Source of the DNA: Planctomycetota bacterium
Lineage (GTDB): Bacteria; Planctomycetota; PUPC01; DSUN01
Reading direction: 5' to 3'
Assembly (NCBI GenBank): GCA_016872875.1
Contig: VGYW01000389.1
Coordinates: 1 to 7,812 of the forward strand
DNA: 7,812 bases
Each line of letters begins with the position of its first letter. Position 1 is the first letter of the stretch. The notes beneath the pieces are model-generated. The model searched no databases. It was not told where the DNA came from and was given only the letters and a program-made list of their open reading frames with translations. Both the position numbers and the translations under genes were made by a program. This document shows positions 1 to 6,146 of the stretch, piece after piece.

Positions 1-2
1 AT

Positions 3-182
3 CAGGGCGAAGCCCTGGGAAAGGCGGTGATACGCGGGTCAGCCCTGTAGGGGCGTACTGGCGCCCCTGGGCAGGATGTGGCGCCGGGGGGGCACATAGT
101 ACGCCCTGTCAGGGCTGACCTTACCGGTCGCCCCTTCCCAGGGCTTCGCCCTGGGCTGCTATAGTACACCCCTGAAGGGGCT
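3..182. repeat. Nested palindromic intergenic repeat cluster
   Basis: A large imperfect inverted repeat spans about 3-154. Its inner arms, 38-58 and 99-119, match at 18 of 21 positions. Its outer ends are small hairpins in opposite orientation: CAGGGC-GAA-GCCCTG at 3-17 and the matching unit at about 139-153. A further hairpin, CCCCT-GA-AGGGG, lies at 169-180. The motif TAGTAC directly precedes a CCCTG-type hairpin twice (98-102 onward and 162-167 onward) and appears as its complement at 55-58. No credible coding frame covers this stretch. The arrangement resembles REP/BIME-type dispersed palindromes or a small non-autonomous element, but no transposase or RAYT gene is visible, so that assignment is inference. 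Confidence 0.7.
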
Positions 183-188
183 CCAGAA

Positions 189-204
189 CAGTTCACCAGA
201 ACTG
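189..204. other. Small perfect hairpin upstream of the DUF5678 gene
   Basis: CAGTTC (189-194) and GAACTG (199-204) form a perfect 6-bp stem around the 4-nt loop ACCA. It lies between the palindromic cluster and the candidate promoter. There is no T-run, so it is not a canonical terminator. Its role is unknown. Confidence 0.35.
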
Positions 205-232
205 GGGGCCATACTCATGCGTGATGGTTGCC

Positions 233-261
233 TTGCGTTGACCGGCTCAGTGCCGTAGAAT
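233..261 (+). promoter_or_regulatory. Candidate sigma70-type promoter for the DUF5678 gene
   Basis: TAGAAT at 256-261 matches the -10 consensus at five of six positions. It is preceded at 17-bp spacing by TTGCGT at 233-238, a weak -35 match (three of six). Transcription would start near 268, about 34 nt before the ATG at 302. This is motif inspection only. Confidence 0.4.
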
Positions 262-301
262 GTGGTGAGGGGAAAGGACGCCGACCCCTGGAGGAAGCCC
301 A

Positions 302-580
302 ATGTCCACTGTGAAGGCCCGGTCACAGCCAGGAGCGCTGCCCGGTGATCCATTGACGAGGGAGGCGGCCGCGTTCCGCCGCAAGTTGCCGGCGCTTCTC
401 GTTGCCCACAAGGGGGAGTACGTCGCCTTCTACCACGGGCGCCTGGTGGGCCATGGGGCTGACGACGAGGAGCTCGCGGACAGGATGTTCAGGAAGCTTG
501 GCGACGCCCCCTTCTACATCGCCAGGGTGGAGCAAGCACCCACTGTGTGCGAAGCGCCTTCGCCAGAGGTGATTGGTTGA
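302..580 (+). CDS. DUF5678-like small protein
   Basis: This gene encodes 92 residues. The start is well supported: GGAGGA at 290-295 lies 6 nt before the ATG. Residues about 24-80 fit the DUF5678 pattern: a short helical lead-in, the segment GEYVAFYHGRLVGHG (38-52), an acidic helix (DDEELADRMFRKLGD, 54-68) and a final strand (FYIARVEQ, 71-78). The tail contains PSPEV, which I recall from other members of this family. The function of DUF5678 is not known. These genes often sit just upstream of a retropepsin-like aspartic protease gene, and a remnant of one follows here after 2 nt, so the pair probably descends from a two-gene unit. There is no signal peptide or membrane segment, so the product is probably cytosolic. 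The family call is by recalled pattern, not a search. Confidence 0.7.
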   Translation: MSTVKARSQPGALPGDPLTREAAAFRRKLPALLVAHKGEYVAFYHGRLVGHGADDEELADRMFRKLGDAPFYIARVEQAPTVCEAPSPEVIG

Positions 581-582
581 GC

Positions 583-741
583 ATGCCCGACTACTACGCT
601 GCGACACTCGTAGGCGGCATCAGGCTTCCCGCGGTACGCTGCATCGCCGCCCGCCGCGACGACGTGCTCCTGGGCCGCAACGTCCTCAACCGCTTTCTCA
701 TCACGCTCGACGGCAAGAACCTTACCTTACTCTTTGAATGA
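583..741 (+). pseudogene. C-terminal stub of a retropepsin-like (clan AA) aspartic protease
   Basis: This open frame gives 52 residues from the ATG at 583, with GAGGTGA at 566-572 placed 10 nt upstream. The frame is also open from an ATG at 547. The tail DDVLLGRNVLNRFLITLDG (residues 26-44) is the typical C-terminal block of small bacterial retropepsin-like proteases, where the conserved GR(D/N)VLN segment follows the flap region. The D-[ST]-G-A catalytic motif, normally in the first third of a protein of about 110-130 residues, is absent here and in the other frames upstream. The remnant joins directly to the end of the DUF5678 gene, which suggests an internal deletion of about 60 codons. 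It cannot be an active protease of the usual type. The short product could still be translated from the intact Shine-Dalgarno site. Confidence 0.65.
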
Positions 742-829
742 CCCCTGATGCCCGCTCGCCCGCTTGCGGTTGCGCACCGCGAAGGTCAAGCCACCGAGCG
801 GGTCGCAGTCTACAGCCAAGATCAGACCG

Positions 830-1003
830 ACGGGATGGATCGCCTGTGTCGCCCCGCGCCGCCTCGTCCTCGCCGGCCCGGTGGACCATACGCGCCGCCG
901 CGTGTCCCAGCCCGAGGCCGAGCGCGCCTACGCCTTCCCCCAGCGCATCTACGAGCTCTTCGAGGCCGACGAGAACCTCGTCCTCTCCGCCGCCACGCCC
1001 TGA
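830..1003 (+). pseudogene. Short coding remnant, possibly the tail of an alpha/beta hydrolase
   Basis: From about 836 to the TGA at 1001-1003 the plus strand reads in one frame with very strong C/G third-position bias, like a real gene of this genome. The peptide includes WIACVAPRRLVLAGPVD, then EAERAYAFPQRIYELF, then a short tail. The APR-L-(V)-L-AG pattern followed by a helix ending in xxYELF resembles the region just after the catalytic Asp strand in dienelactone-hydrolase or acetyl-xylan-esterase-like proteins, but this is a weak recollection. No nucleophile elbow (G-x-S-x-G) or catalytic His is present, and the ATG at 764 opens into sequence without coding character. It is best described as a gene fragment with both ends lost. 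An intact small protein starting at 764 is the alternative. Confidence 0.35.
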
Positions 1004-1192
1004 GGCCTCGCCGGTCTCCGCACGAGTCCCCCTTCAGCCGTGGATTTCCGCCGCCCGAGCAACCTGCGCCCCCCTGCACGGTGATGCCCCGGACGACGTG
1101 CGATAGCCTGTCGGAGTGCGGTCGCTTGAGACCGCTGTGGACTGCCGAAGCACTCCCCTCTTGAGGAGCCCATGCCCTTCGGACCGTCCCGA
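1004..1192. other. Intergenic stretch with nested inverted repeats
   Basis: Together with 742-829, this is the non-coding part of a 451-nt gap between the protease stub and the URO-D-like gene. It holds a hairpin GCGGTC (1118-1123), loop GCTTGA, GACCGC (1130-1135), enclosed by an outer inverted pair GGAGTGC (1113-1119) and GCACTCC (1150-1156). A weak CCTC-TT-GAGG hairpin follows at 1157-1166. These lie 27-80 nt downstream of the URO-D-like stop codon, read on the minus strand. They could help end its transcript, but no T-run follows either strand. I see nothing else here. Confidence 0.5.
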
Positions 1193-2239
1193 TCACCCGC
1201 GGCGAGCTCTCTCTGGTTCGGTGAATGCTTCGACGACCGCTGCGGCGTTCTCGGTGGGGGTCTCGGGCTGGAGGGACTTTGCGGGTGCGAGGATGAAGCC
1301 GCCGCCCTTGCCCATCTCGCGCCGCAGGCGGGCGACCTCGGCCTTGATCGCCGCGGGCGTGCCGAAGGGGATCGTGCTCTGGCTGCCCAGGCAGCCCCAG
1401 AAGGCCAGCTTGTCGCCCCAACGCTTCTTGAGCTCGTAGGGGTTCATGCCGCGGGCCTCGGGCTGCACGCTCTCCAACACGTCGAGGCCGATCTCGATCA
1501 CGTCGGGCAAGATGTCCACGATGCTCCCGCAGCAGTGTGAGATGACGAGCTTGCCGCGTTCGTGGACGGCCTTGTAGAGCCGCGCCCAGCGCGGCTTGAG
1601 GAGGCGGCGCCAGCGCTCCGGCCCCAGGATCACGCCCCGCTGGTCGCCCCAGTCGTCCCCGAACATGATTGCGTCTACGTCGGGCAGGCAACGGAGCGTG
1701 AAGTCGAGGTAGGCCAGGAACTGCCCGGTGATGCGGTCGAGCAGTTCCCCGTAGAAACCGGGGGCGGCCGCGGCGTCCATCAGGGCGTTCTGGAAGCCGC
1801 GGATGCCCCAACTGGTCTCGAAGAGCCCCCAGCCGATGCTGCCGAGGATGAAGTGCTCGCCGCGTTCGGCGGCCACGAACTCCTGGGCCTTGGCGATGGC
1901 CGCGGCGTCCTGGTGGAACTCCTCGGGCTTCGGCCAGCGGTAGCCCTCGAACGATGCCGTGGCGAGAGCCGGCGACTCCAGGTGCCAGGGCCGCCGGTCC
2001 ATGCGCCAGAGGGTGCCGTAGGGGTCGCGCTGGATGCCCTCGCGCTCGGTCGGCTCCTTCTTCATGTTCGAGAGCACGCTTGCGCCCCTGATGAACGGCT
2101 TGAGGCGGTCGCGCCAGGCCTTCGAACCGTAGTGGGCGTCGAGCCGCTCCGCAACGTCCCCCTCGAAGCCCAGCGTGTAGGGCACTGGGGTCGTCTCATG
2201 GTGATGAATCTGCTCCAGGACGATCTCGCGTGGCTTCAT
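1193..2239 (-). CDS. Uroporphyrinogen decarboxylase family protein (URO-D/MtaA-like)
   Basis: This gene encodes 348 residues, a normal length for the URO-D/MtaA family. The start at 2237-2239 is chosen because AAAGGG lies 7 nt upstream and the protein begins with the expected helix (MKPREIVLEQI). The upstream frame is open only because of repeat sequence. Visible landmarks are DPYGTLWRM (72-80), FGDDWGDQRG (193-202), the metal-type motif SHCCGS (234-239, with His235 and Cys237 as a possible HxC pair), GCLGSQ (282-287) and GGGFILAPAKSLQPETPTEN (312-331). MtaA-type methylcobalamin:CoM methyltransferases bind Zn through HxC plus a later Cys in an APGC-like segment. Here that segment reads APAK, so the third ligand is absent. 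True HemE is unlikely, since the motifs fit the broad paralogous set common in Planctomycetota and Lentisphaerota. A role in corrinoid-dependent methyl transfer or demethylation is inference, and no corrinoid protein gene is nearby. The protein is predicted to be cytosolic. Confidence 0.85.
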   Translation of the reverse strand: MKPREIVLEQIHHHETTPVPYTLGFEGDVAERLDAHYGSKAWRDRLKPFIRGASVLSNMKKEPTEREGIQRDPYGTLWRMDRRPWHLESPALATASFEGYRWPKPEEFHQDAAAIAKAQEFVAAERGEHFILGSIGWGLFETSWGIRGFQNALMDAAAAPGFYGELLDRITGQFLAYLDFTLRCLPDVDAIMFGDDWGDQRGVILGPERWRRLLKPRWARLYKAVHERGKLVISHCCGSIVDILPDVIEIGLDVLESVQPEARGMNPYELKKRWGDKLAFWGCLGSQSTIPFGTPAAIKAEVARLRREMGKGGGFILAPAKSLQPETPTENAAAVVEAFTEPERARRG

Positions 2240-2287
2240 CGTCAGACCCTTTGCGCCACAAGCTCCCAAGCCCTCCGCCAAGCGAGA

Positions 2288-2316
2288 AGGATAGCGGATG
2301 GCGGGGCGAAATGCAA
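2288..2316 (-). promoter_or_regulatory. Candidate promoter for the URO-D-like gene
   Basis: On the minus strand, TTGCAT (2316-2311) is followed after exactly 17 bp by TATCCT (2293-2288). Matches to the sigma70 consensus are three and four of six. Transcription would begin near 2281, giving a leader of about 42 nt. Evidence is by eye only. Confidence 0.35.
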
Positions 2317-2352
2317 TGGAGGACAAGGTCTCTCGATCGTCTTCGAGTCCCC

Positions 2353-2449
2353 TGGCTGCGTGGAGAAGAGGTGATCGGTCGGATCGGTCGGATCGGACGG
2401 ATCGGACAGATCGGACCGATCTCAATCCCTCTGGTCGCGCGGAGAAGAG
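2353..2449. repeat. 9-bp tandem repeat flanked by imperfect direct repeats
   Basis: Five tandem 9-bp units and a partial sixth run from 2373 to 2421: GATCGGTCG twice, then GATCGGACG, GATCGGACA, GATCGGACC and GATC. The array is bracketed by near-identical 18-nt segments at 2353-2370 and 2432-2449, each ending GGAGAAGAG and matching at 15 of 18 positions. Both strands can be translated through the array (Arg-Ser-Asp or Ile-Gly-Arg repeats), but that is a product of the 9-bp period, not a gene. It lies in the divergent intergenic region, upstream of both candidate promoters. Confidence 0.85.
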
Positions 2450-2483
2450 TCGAGGACGAGGACGATTGAAGAAGGACCCTGAG

Positions 2484-2512
2484 TTGACAGCGTGTGCCGC
2501 GGTGCCTAGCAT
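2484..2512 (+). promoter_or_regulatory. Candidate sigma70-type promoter for the Nramp-like operon
   Basis: A perfect -35 hexamer TTGACA (2484-2489) is separated by 17 bp from TAGCAT (2507-2512), a four-of-six -10 match. Transcription starting near 2519 would leave a leader of about 37 nt before the ATG at 2556. This is the best promoter candidate in the window. Confidence 0.6.
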
Positions 2513-2555
2513 ACTCTGAGTTCGGTTGGCCTCTGGTGGGCAGTAGGAGTGCGGA

Positions 2556-3974
2556 ATGGAGAAGAAGAAGCCGCCCCTGGGCGCGTGGGCACTGGTCCTC
2601 GCGCTCGGGCCGTCGCTCATCTGGTGCGGCGAGTACATCGGCTCGGGCGAGGTCATCATCGCCACGCGCACGGGAGCCATCCTCGGCCCGACGGTGCTCT
2701 GGACGATCGTCCTCGGCATCTTCCTGAAATACTGGATCGGCCTGTGCGGCGCGCGCTACACGGTGGTGACGGGCGAGGGGATGGTTGACTGCTTCAGCCG
2801 CGTGCCCGGCCCGCGGAACTGGCTGGTGTGGGTGGTGCTGGTGGGCCAGGTGGCGTCAGGGGTCTGCGCGGTGGGCGCGCTGGCGGTGGCGGCGGCGACG
2901 TTTCTCGGCACGCTCCTGCCGCTCGGGGCGCACTCGACGGCGATATGGGGGACGGTGGTCACTGCGGGGGCGTTCGCCGCTGCGTGGTCGGACCGCTTCG
3001 GCCTCCTCAAGCAGCTCATGGGCCTGATGGTGCTGGCGATCGTCATCGGCGTGGTGTATGTGGCGGCGTACACCCTGCCGCCGGTGCGGGACATCTTCAC
3101 AGCCGTCTTCGGCTTCCGCGTGCCCGAGGTGCCCGATTGGGTGCGACAGGCGGACCCCGACGTGAAGACGGCCTGGGGCGAGATACTGCCCCTCATCGGC
3201 TGGTCGGCCGGCGGCTTCGCAAGCCAGGTGTGGTACACCTACTGGGTGATGGGCGCCGGCTACGGGATGACGCAGGAGCGGACGTGGGGCCAGAGGGCGG
3301 ACGAGGCGCGCCTCGCAAGCCTCTCGGCCCAGGAGGCGCGCGAGGTCCGCTCCTGGGTTCGCGTGGTCAACTGGGACGCGACGTTCGCCTTCGTCATCGG
3401 CGTCGTCGTCACGTCGGCCTTCTTCCTGGCCGGAGCGGGGGTCTTGGGGCCTGCGCATCTCGCCCCGAAGGGGGCGCCGGTGGCCTTGGAGCTTTCGCGG
3501 CTGTTCTCGCTCCGCTGGGGAGAGCTCGGCGGCATCCTCTTCCTGGTCGCCGGCGCCGCCGCGCTGGTGAGCACCCAACTGGGCCAACTGGCGGGCTGGC
3601 CCCGCCTGCTCGCCGACTGCGTGCGAAACGTCCATCCGCCCTTCGGGAGCCTCGCGCCGAAGAGGCAGTTCCGCCTCTTCTTGTGCCTCTTCCTCGTGAC
3701 CAACCTGGCGATCTGCGCCCTGTTCGGCACGAATCCCCTCCGCCTCATCAAGCTGGGCGCCATCTGCGACGGCCTCATCCTCGTCCCGCTTCAGGCCCTC
3801 GCGGTCGCCTACGGCCTCTTCTTTGCCCAGAGGAAGCTGCTCTCGCCCGAAGCGCGCGAAGTCCTTCGCCCCGGATGGGTCCACGGCGCCATCCTCATCG
3901 TGGCCTTTCTGGTCTTCGGCTACTTCTGCGTCTTCCAGGTTCCCCAGGTGCTCAGCCAGATGTTCGTCAAGTAG
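2556..3974 (+). CDS. Nramp-related membrane transporter lacking canonical metal-site motifs
   Basis: This gene encodes 472 residues. AGGAG at 2545-2549 lies 6 nt before the ATG. I count about 11 hydrophobic segments, near 11-33, 45-64, 88-117, 127-145, 151-173, 207-231, 273-296, 323-347, 372-391, 397-421 and 442-463, which matches the Nramp/LeuT-type fold and usual length. The first helix reads GPSLIWCGEYIGSGEV (18-33), where classical Nramp has DPGN. The sixth-helix region reads GWSAGGFASQVWYTYW (215-230), where classical members have the MPH motif. Both metal-binding motifs are therefore absent, so Mn or Fe import should not be assumed. Relatives with altered motifs form a separate Nramp-related group, some of which move other ions. 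It is an inner-membrane protein and the first gene of an operon with the propeller gene 21 nt downstream. Confidence 0.75.
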   Translation: MEKKKPPLGAWALVLALGPSLIWCGEYIGSGEVIIATRTGAILGPTVLWTIVLGIFLKYWIGLCGARYTVVTGEGMVDCFSRVPGPRNWLVWVVLVGQVASGVCAVGALAVAAATFLGTLLPLGAHSTAIWGTVVTAGAFAAAWSDRFGLLKQLMGLMVLAIVIGVVYVAAYTLPPVRDIFTAVFGFRVPEVPDWVRQADPDVKTAWGEILPLIGWSAGGFASQVWYTYWVMGAGYGMTQERTWGQRADEARLASLSAQEAREVRSWVRVVNWDATFAFVIGVVVTSAFFLAGAGVLGPAHLAPKGAPVALELSRLFSLRWGELGGILFLVAGAAALVSTQLGQLAGWPRLLADCVRNVHPPFGSLAPKRQFRLFLCLFLVTNLAICALFGTNPLRLIKLGAICDGLILVPLQALAVAYGLFFAQRKLLSPEAREVLRPGWVHGAILIVAFLVFGYFCVFQVPQVLSQMFVK

Positions 3975-3995
3975 GAACACGGAGGTCGAGAAGCC

Positions 3996-5558
3996 ATGAA
4001 AGCGCTGGCGGCGTTCGTGCTCGTGGGAGGCCTGGCGGCTGCGGCGGAGGCGCCGCGCAGCGAGTGGCCGACCTATCTCGGCCCCCGCGGCGACTTCACT
4101 GAGCGCTCGGGGGCCAAGCTCCTCGACGACATGACCCAAGTGCGCCTGGCCTGGGTGAGCGAGGAGACGAAGATCGGCTTCGGCAAAGCCCACACCGGCG
4201 CCGGCAAGAGCGGCGTGGGGAAGGACTTCCTGGGCCTGCCGCCCGGCGGCGAGGCCAGCCCCATCGTCGCGGGCGGACTCGTCATCCAGTCGTACTTCGC
4301 CCCTCGCGGGGAGGTGTGGGACGCGGCCATCGAGAAGCGGATGGGCGCGGCCTTCGAGAAACACGTCTGGCTCGTCGCCGCCGACGACGTGGTGATCGCG
4401 ATGGACGCCGCGACGGGCAAGACCCGCTGGAAGCAGGTCTTCGAGGACAAGGGGGTCAACACCGGCGCAGGCAAGCGCGGCGGCTGGGCGGTCACGCCCT
4501 GCGCGGCAGACGGCAAAATCTTCTCCCTCGGCACCACGGGGCGCATCTACGCCCTCGACCTCGCCACGGGCAAGCCGCTGTGGGAATCCGACATCGGCGA
4601 GCGGCACATGCAGCTCGAGGCCGAGAAGGCCAAGGCCCTCGCCGAGCGGCGGATCGCAAACGTCCCGCGCCCCTACGGGATGTTGCTCGTCGTGGATGGG
4701 GTCCTGCTCGTGCCCGACTGGGGTTGGGGGCTGCTCGGCGTGGAGGCCGCCACGGGCAAGACCCTCTGGCGCCTCGACAAGGGCAGCCGCGAGATGGTCC
4801 TCTCGGGCTACAACGCCCCCTGCCCCGTCCGCATCGGGCAGAAGACCTGTGTCGCCACGGCCAACGCGAAGGGCGACCTCCGCCTCATCGAGCCGAAGAC
4901 CGGCCGCATCCTCTGGACGGTCCCGCTCAAGTGCGAGCACCTCACCCAGCCGGTGGCGAGCGAGGAGCACCTCTTCGTCTTCGAGCCGAACCCCACCTAC
5001 AGCGGCGAGCCCGGCTCAAGGCCGGGCGAAGTCAACCGCTACGGCGTCCTCGCCGCCTACCGTTACGACGAGAGCGGAGCCAAGCGTGACTGGGCGCTCC
5101 CCGCCGAGCACATCCACGAGCTCCACCTCGACGGCGGCGCCGGGCGCCGCGTCATCCCCCGCGACGGCCTCGTCTACTACCTTTGCTGGGGCAAGAAGGG
5201 GCAGGAGCGCCACCGCCGGCTCCTCATCATCCGCGAGAAGGACGGCGCCATCCTCAAGTCCCAGGAGCTCGGCGTTGACCACTTCTACCTCTGGGGCGAC
5301 AGGCTCATCACCGTGAGCGACCTCCAGCACCGCCCCCGCGCCGCCAACCCCGAAATCTGGCAGCTCTACACCACCGAGCCTACAGACTTCCGAGCCCTCG
5401 GCAAGGGCTGGCACGTCAACAACCCCCAGAACCGCATCCACATCGCCACCGGCGGCTACGAGGTCCCTGTCTTCGAAGCCTTCGCCGACGGCCTCCTCTT
5501 CTGCCGCGTCATGGGCGGCATCCGCTGCTACGACCTGCGAAAACCTGCGGGGCAATGA
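3996..5558 (+). CDS. Exported PQQ-type beta-propeller repeat protein
   Basis: This gene encodes 520 residues. GGAGG at 3981-3985 lies 10 nt before the ATG. Residues 1-18 form a short signal peptide (Lys2, hydrophobic core, AAAAEA end), so the mature protein is likely periplasmic or secreted. The mature N-terminus reads SEWPTYLGPRGDFTE (22-36), the usual lead-in of PQQ-like propeller proteins. Blade repeats of the form (A)-x-D-x-x-TG-K-x-x-W are seen at 132-146, 183-198, 245-261 and 294-310; the C-terminal blades are degenerate. No heme CxxCH motif or alcohol dehydrogenase catalytic set is visible, so this is probably a binding or scaffold propeller, not a quinoprotein enzyme. Residues 205-222 form a charged helical insertion. 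It sits between the transporter gene and a small membrane protein gene that overlaps its stop codon. The ligand or partner is unknown. Confidence 0.8.
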   Translation: MKALAAFVLVGGLAAAAEAPRSEWPTYLGPRGDFTERSGAKLLDDMTQVRLAWVSEETKIGFGKAHTGAGKSGVGKDFLGLPPGGEASPIVAGGLVIQSYFAPRGEVWDAAIEKRMGAAFEKHVWLVAADDVVIAMDAATGKTRWKQVFEDKGVNTGAGKRGGWAVTPCAADGKIFSLGTTGRIYALDLATGKPLWESDIGERHMQLEAEKAKALAERRIANVPRPYGMLLVVDGVLLVPDWGWGLLGVEAATGKTLWRLDKGSREMVLSGYNAPCPVRIGQKTCVATANAKGDLRLIEPKTGRILWTVPLKCEHLTQPVASEEHLFVFEPNPTYSGEPGSRPGEVNRYGVLAAYRYDESGAKRDWALPAEHIHELHLDGGAGRRVIPRDGLVYYLCWGKKGQERHRRLLIIREKDGAILKSQELGVDHFYLWGDRLITVSDLQHRPRAANPEIWQLYTTEPTDFRALGKGWHVNNPQNRIHIATGGYEVPVFEAFADGLLFCRVMGGIRCYDLRKPAGQ

Positions 5559-5953
5559 CCATGCGAGCATACGAACTGGCCATCGTGGGAGCGGCGCACG
5601 TCGCTGGCCTTCTCGCCACCGTGTTGGTCATGAGCGCCTTGGACGTTGGTGAGCCATTCTACGCCTTGGTGGTGGCCGCCATCCTCGGCTCCGAGGCTGG
5701 TGCACTGCTGTACCACAGGCGTCAGCCCGAGGCGGCGCCCGCGCGCGTGAAGCTCACGGTGGGCGCAGTCCTGGCCATCCTCTGCGCCGCCGAGAGCCTG
5801 ATCGCCCAGGCGGCTTGGGACTGGATCGTACACCCCGATGTGGTCATTCCCCTCAGCTCGGTCGGTACGTTCTTCTTCCCCTATGCCTTCTTCGAGCCTA
5901 TGCGCAAAGCGCTCGCCAAGGCCCGCGAGCAGCAAGAGAGGAAGGACCCTTAG
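5555..5953 (+). CDS. Small four-helix membrane protein, unrecognised
   Basis: This gene encodes 132 residues from the ATG at 5555, which overlaps the preceding stop codon as ATGA and implies translational coupling. A second ATG at 5561, 8 nt after GGGG (5549-5552), could be the true start (130 residues). Four hydrophobic segments are visible, near 7-28, 35-54, 66-88 and 97-113, followed by a charged tail (KALAKAREQQERK, 118-130) likely on the cytosolic side. There is no recognisable domain. Its position suggests a membrane partner of the transporter or of the exported propeller protein, but that is inference from gene order only. Confidence 0.7.
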   Translation: MTMRAYELAIVGAAHVAGLLATVLVMSALDVGEPFYALVVAAILGSEAGALLYHRRQPEAAPARVKLTVGAVLAILCAAESLIAQAAWDWIVHPDVVIPLSSVGTFFFPYAFFEPMRKALAKAREQQERKDP

Positions 5954-6049
5954 TGAAAGCCACCTCACGGCTGAACCAGCAAATGAGACGGGATGCGTCC
6001 CGGTTCCCGCCCGATCTCGTCTTCGGCCTGACCCGAGCGAAGCTCGACT

Positions 6050-6078
6050 CTTTGAAGTTGCAGATTGCAACATCAAAG
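6050..6078. repeat. Palindrome copy 1 inside the ORF6N remnant
   Basis: Left arm CTTTGAAGTTGCA (6050-6062), 3-nt spacer GAT, right arm TGCAACATCAAAG (6066-6078); the arms pair at 12 of 13 positions. The same layout recurs at 6118-6146. It coincides with codons for the conserved QIATSK block, so part of the symmetry could be chance in coding sequence. Confidence 0.6.
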
Positions 6079-6117
6079 GGACGAGGCGCACCCGGAAGCT
6101 CCCTCCCATGGGGCCAG

Positions 6118-6146
6118 TTTTGATGTCGCATTCTGCGAGATCAAAG
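6118..6146. repeat. Palindrome copy 2 downstream of the first
   Basis: Left arm TTTTGATGTCGCA (6118-6130), 3-nt spacer TTC, right arm TGCGAGATCAAAG (6134-6146); the arms pair at 11 of 13 positions. It has the same arm length and spacer as the copy at 6050-6078 and matches it directly at 21 of 29 positions, 68 nt apart. No T-run follows, so it is not a classical terminator. Confidence 0.6.

Noticed and set aside
2..353. Small minus-strand frames over the left-edge palindromes
   Set aside because: Their peptides only reflect the repeats and the promoter region; no start signal or codon bias supports them.
822..1811. A 329-residue minus-strand frame across the URO-D-like gene's 3' part
   Set aside because: It is a shifted reading of the URO-D-like gene continuing into repeats, extremely Arg-rich with no family pattern.
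2373..2421. CRISPR-like array
   Set aside because: The units are contiguous 9-mers without unique spacers, so this is a simple tandem repeat.
2240..2719. N-terminal extension of the URO-D-like gene on the minus strand
   Set aside because: The extension is open only through the 9-bp tandem repeat and overlaps the start of the transporter gene on the other strand. The ATG at 2239 has a ribosome binding site and the expected first helix.
2828..4102. A 424-residue plus-strand frame inside the transporter gene
   Set aside because: Its Gly/Arg/Pro-rich composition is typical of an out-of-frame reading of GC-rich coding sequence, and it overlaps the transporter and propeller genes.
2856..4970. A 704-residue minus-strand open frame opposite the operon
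   Set aside because: It is an antisense shadow of two well-supported plus-strand genes, low in structure and rich in Arg, Glu and Ala, as expected from complementary GC-biased codons.
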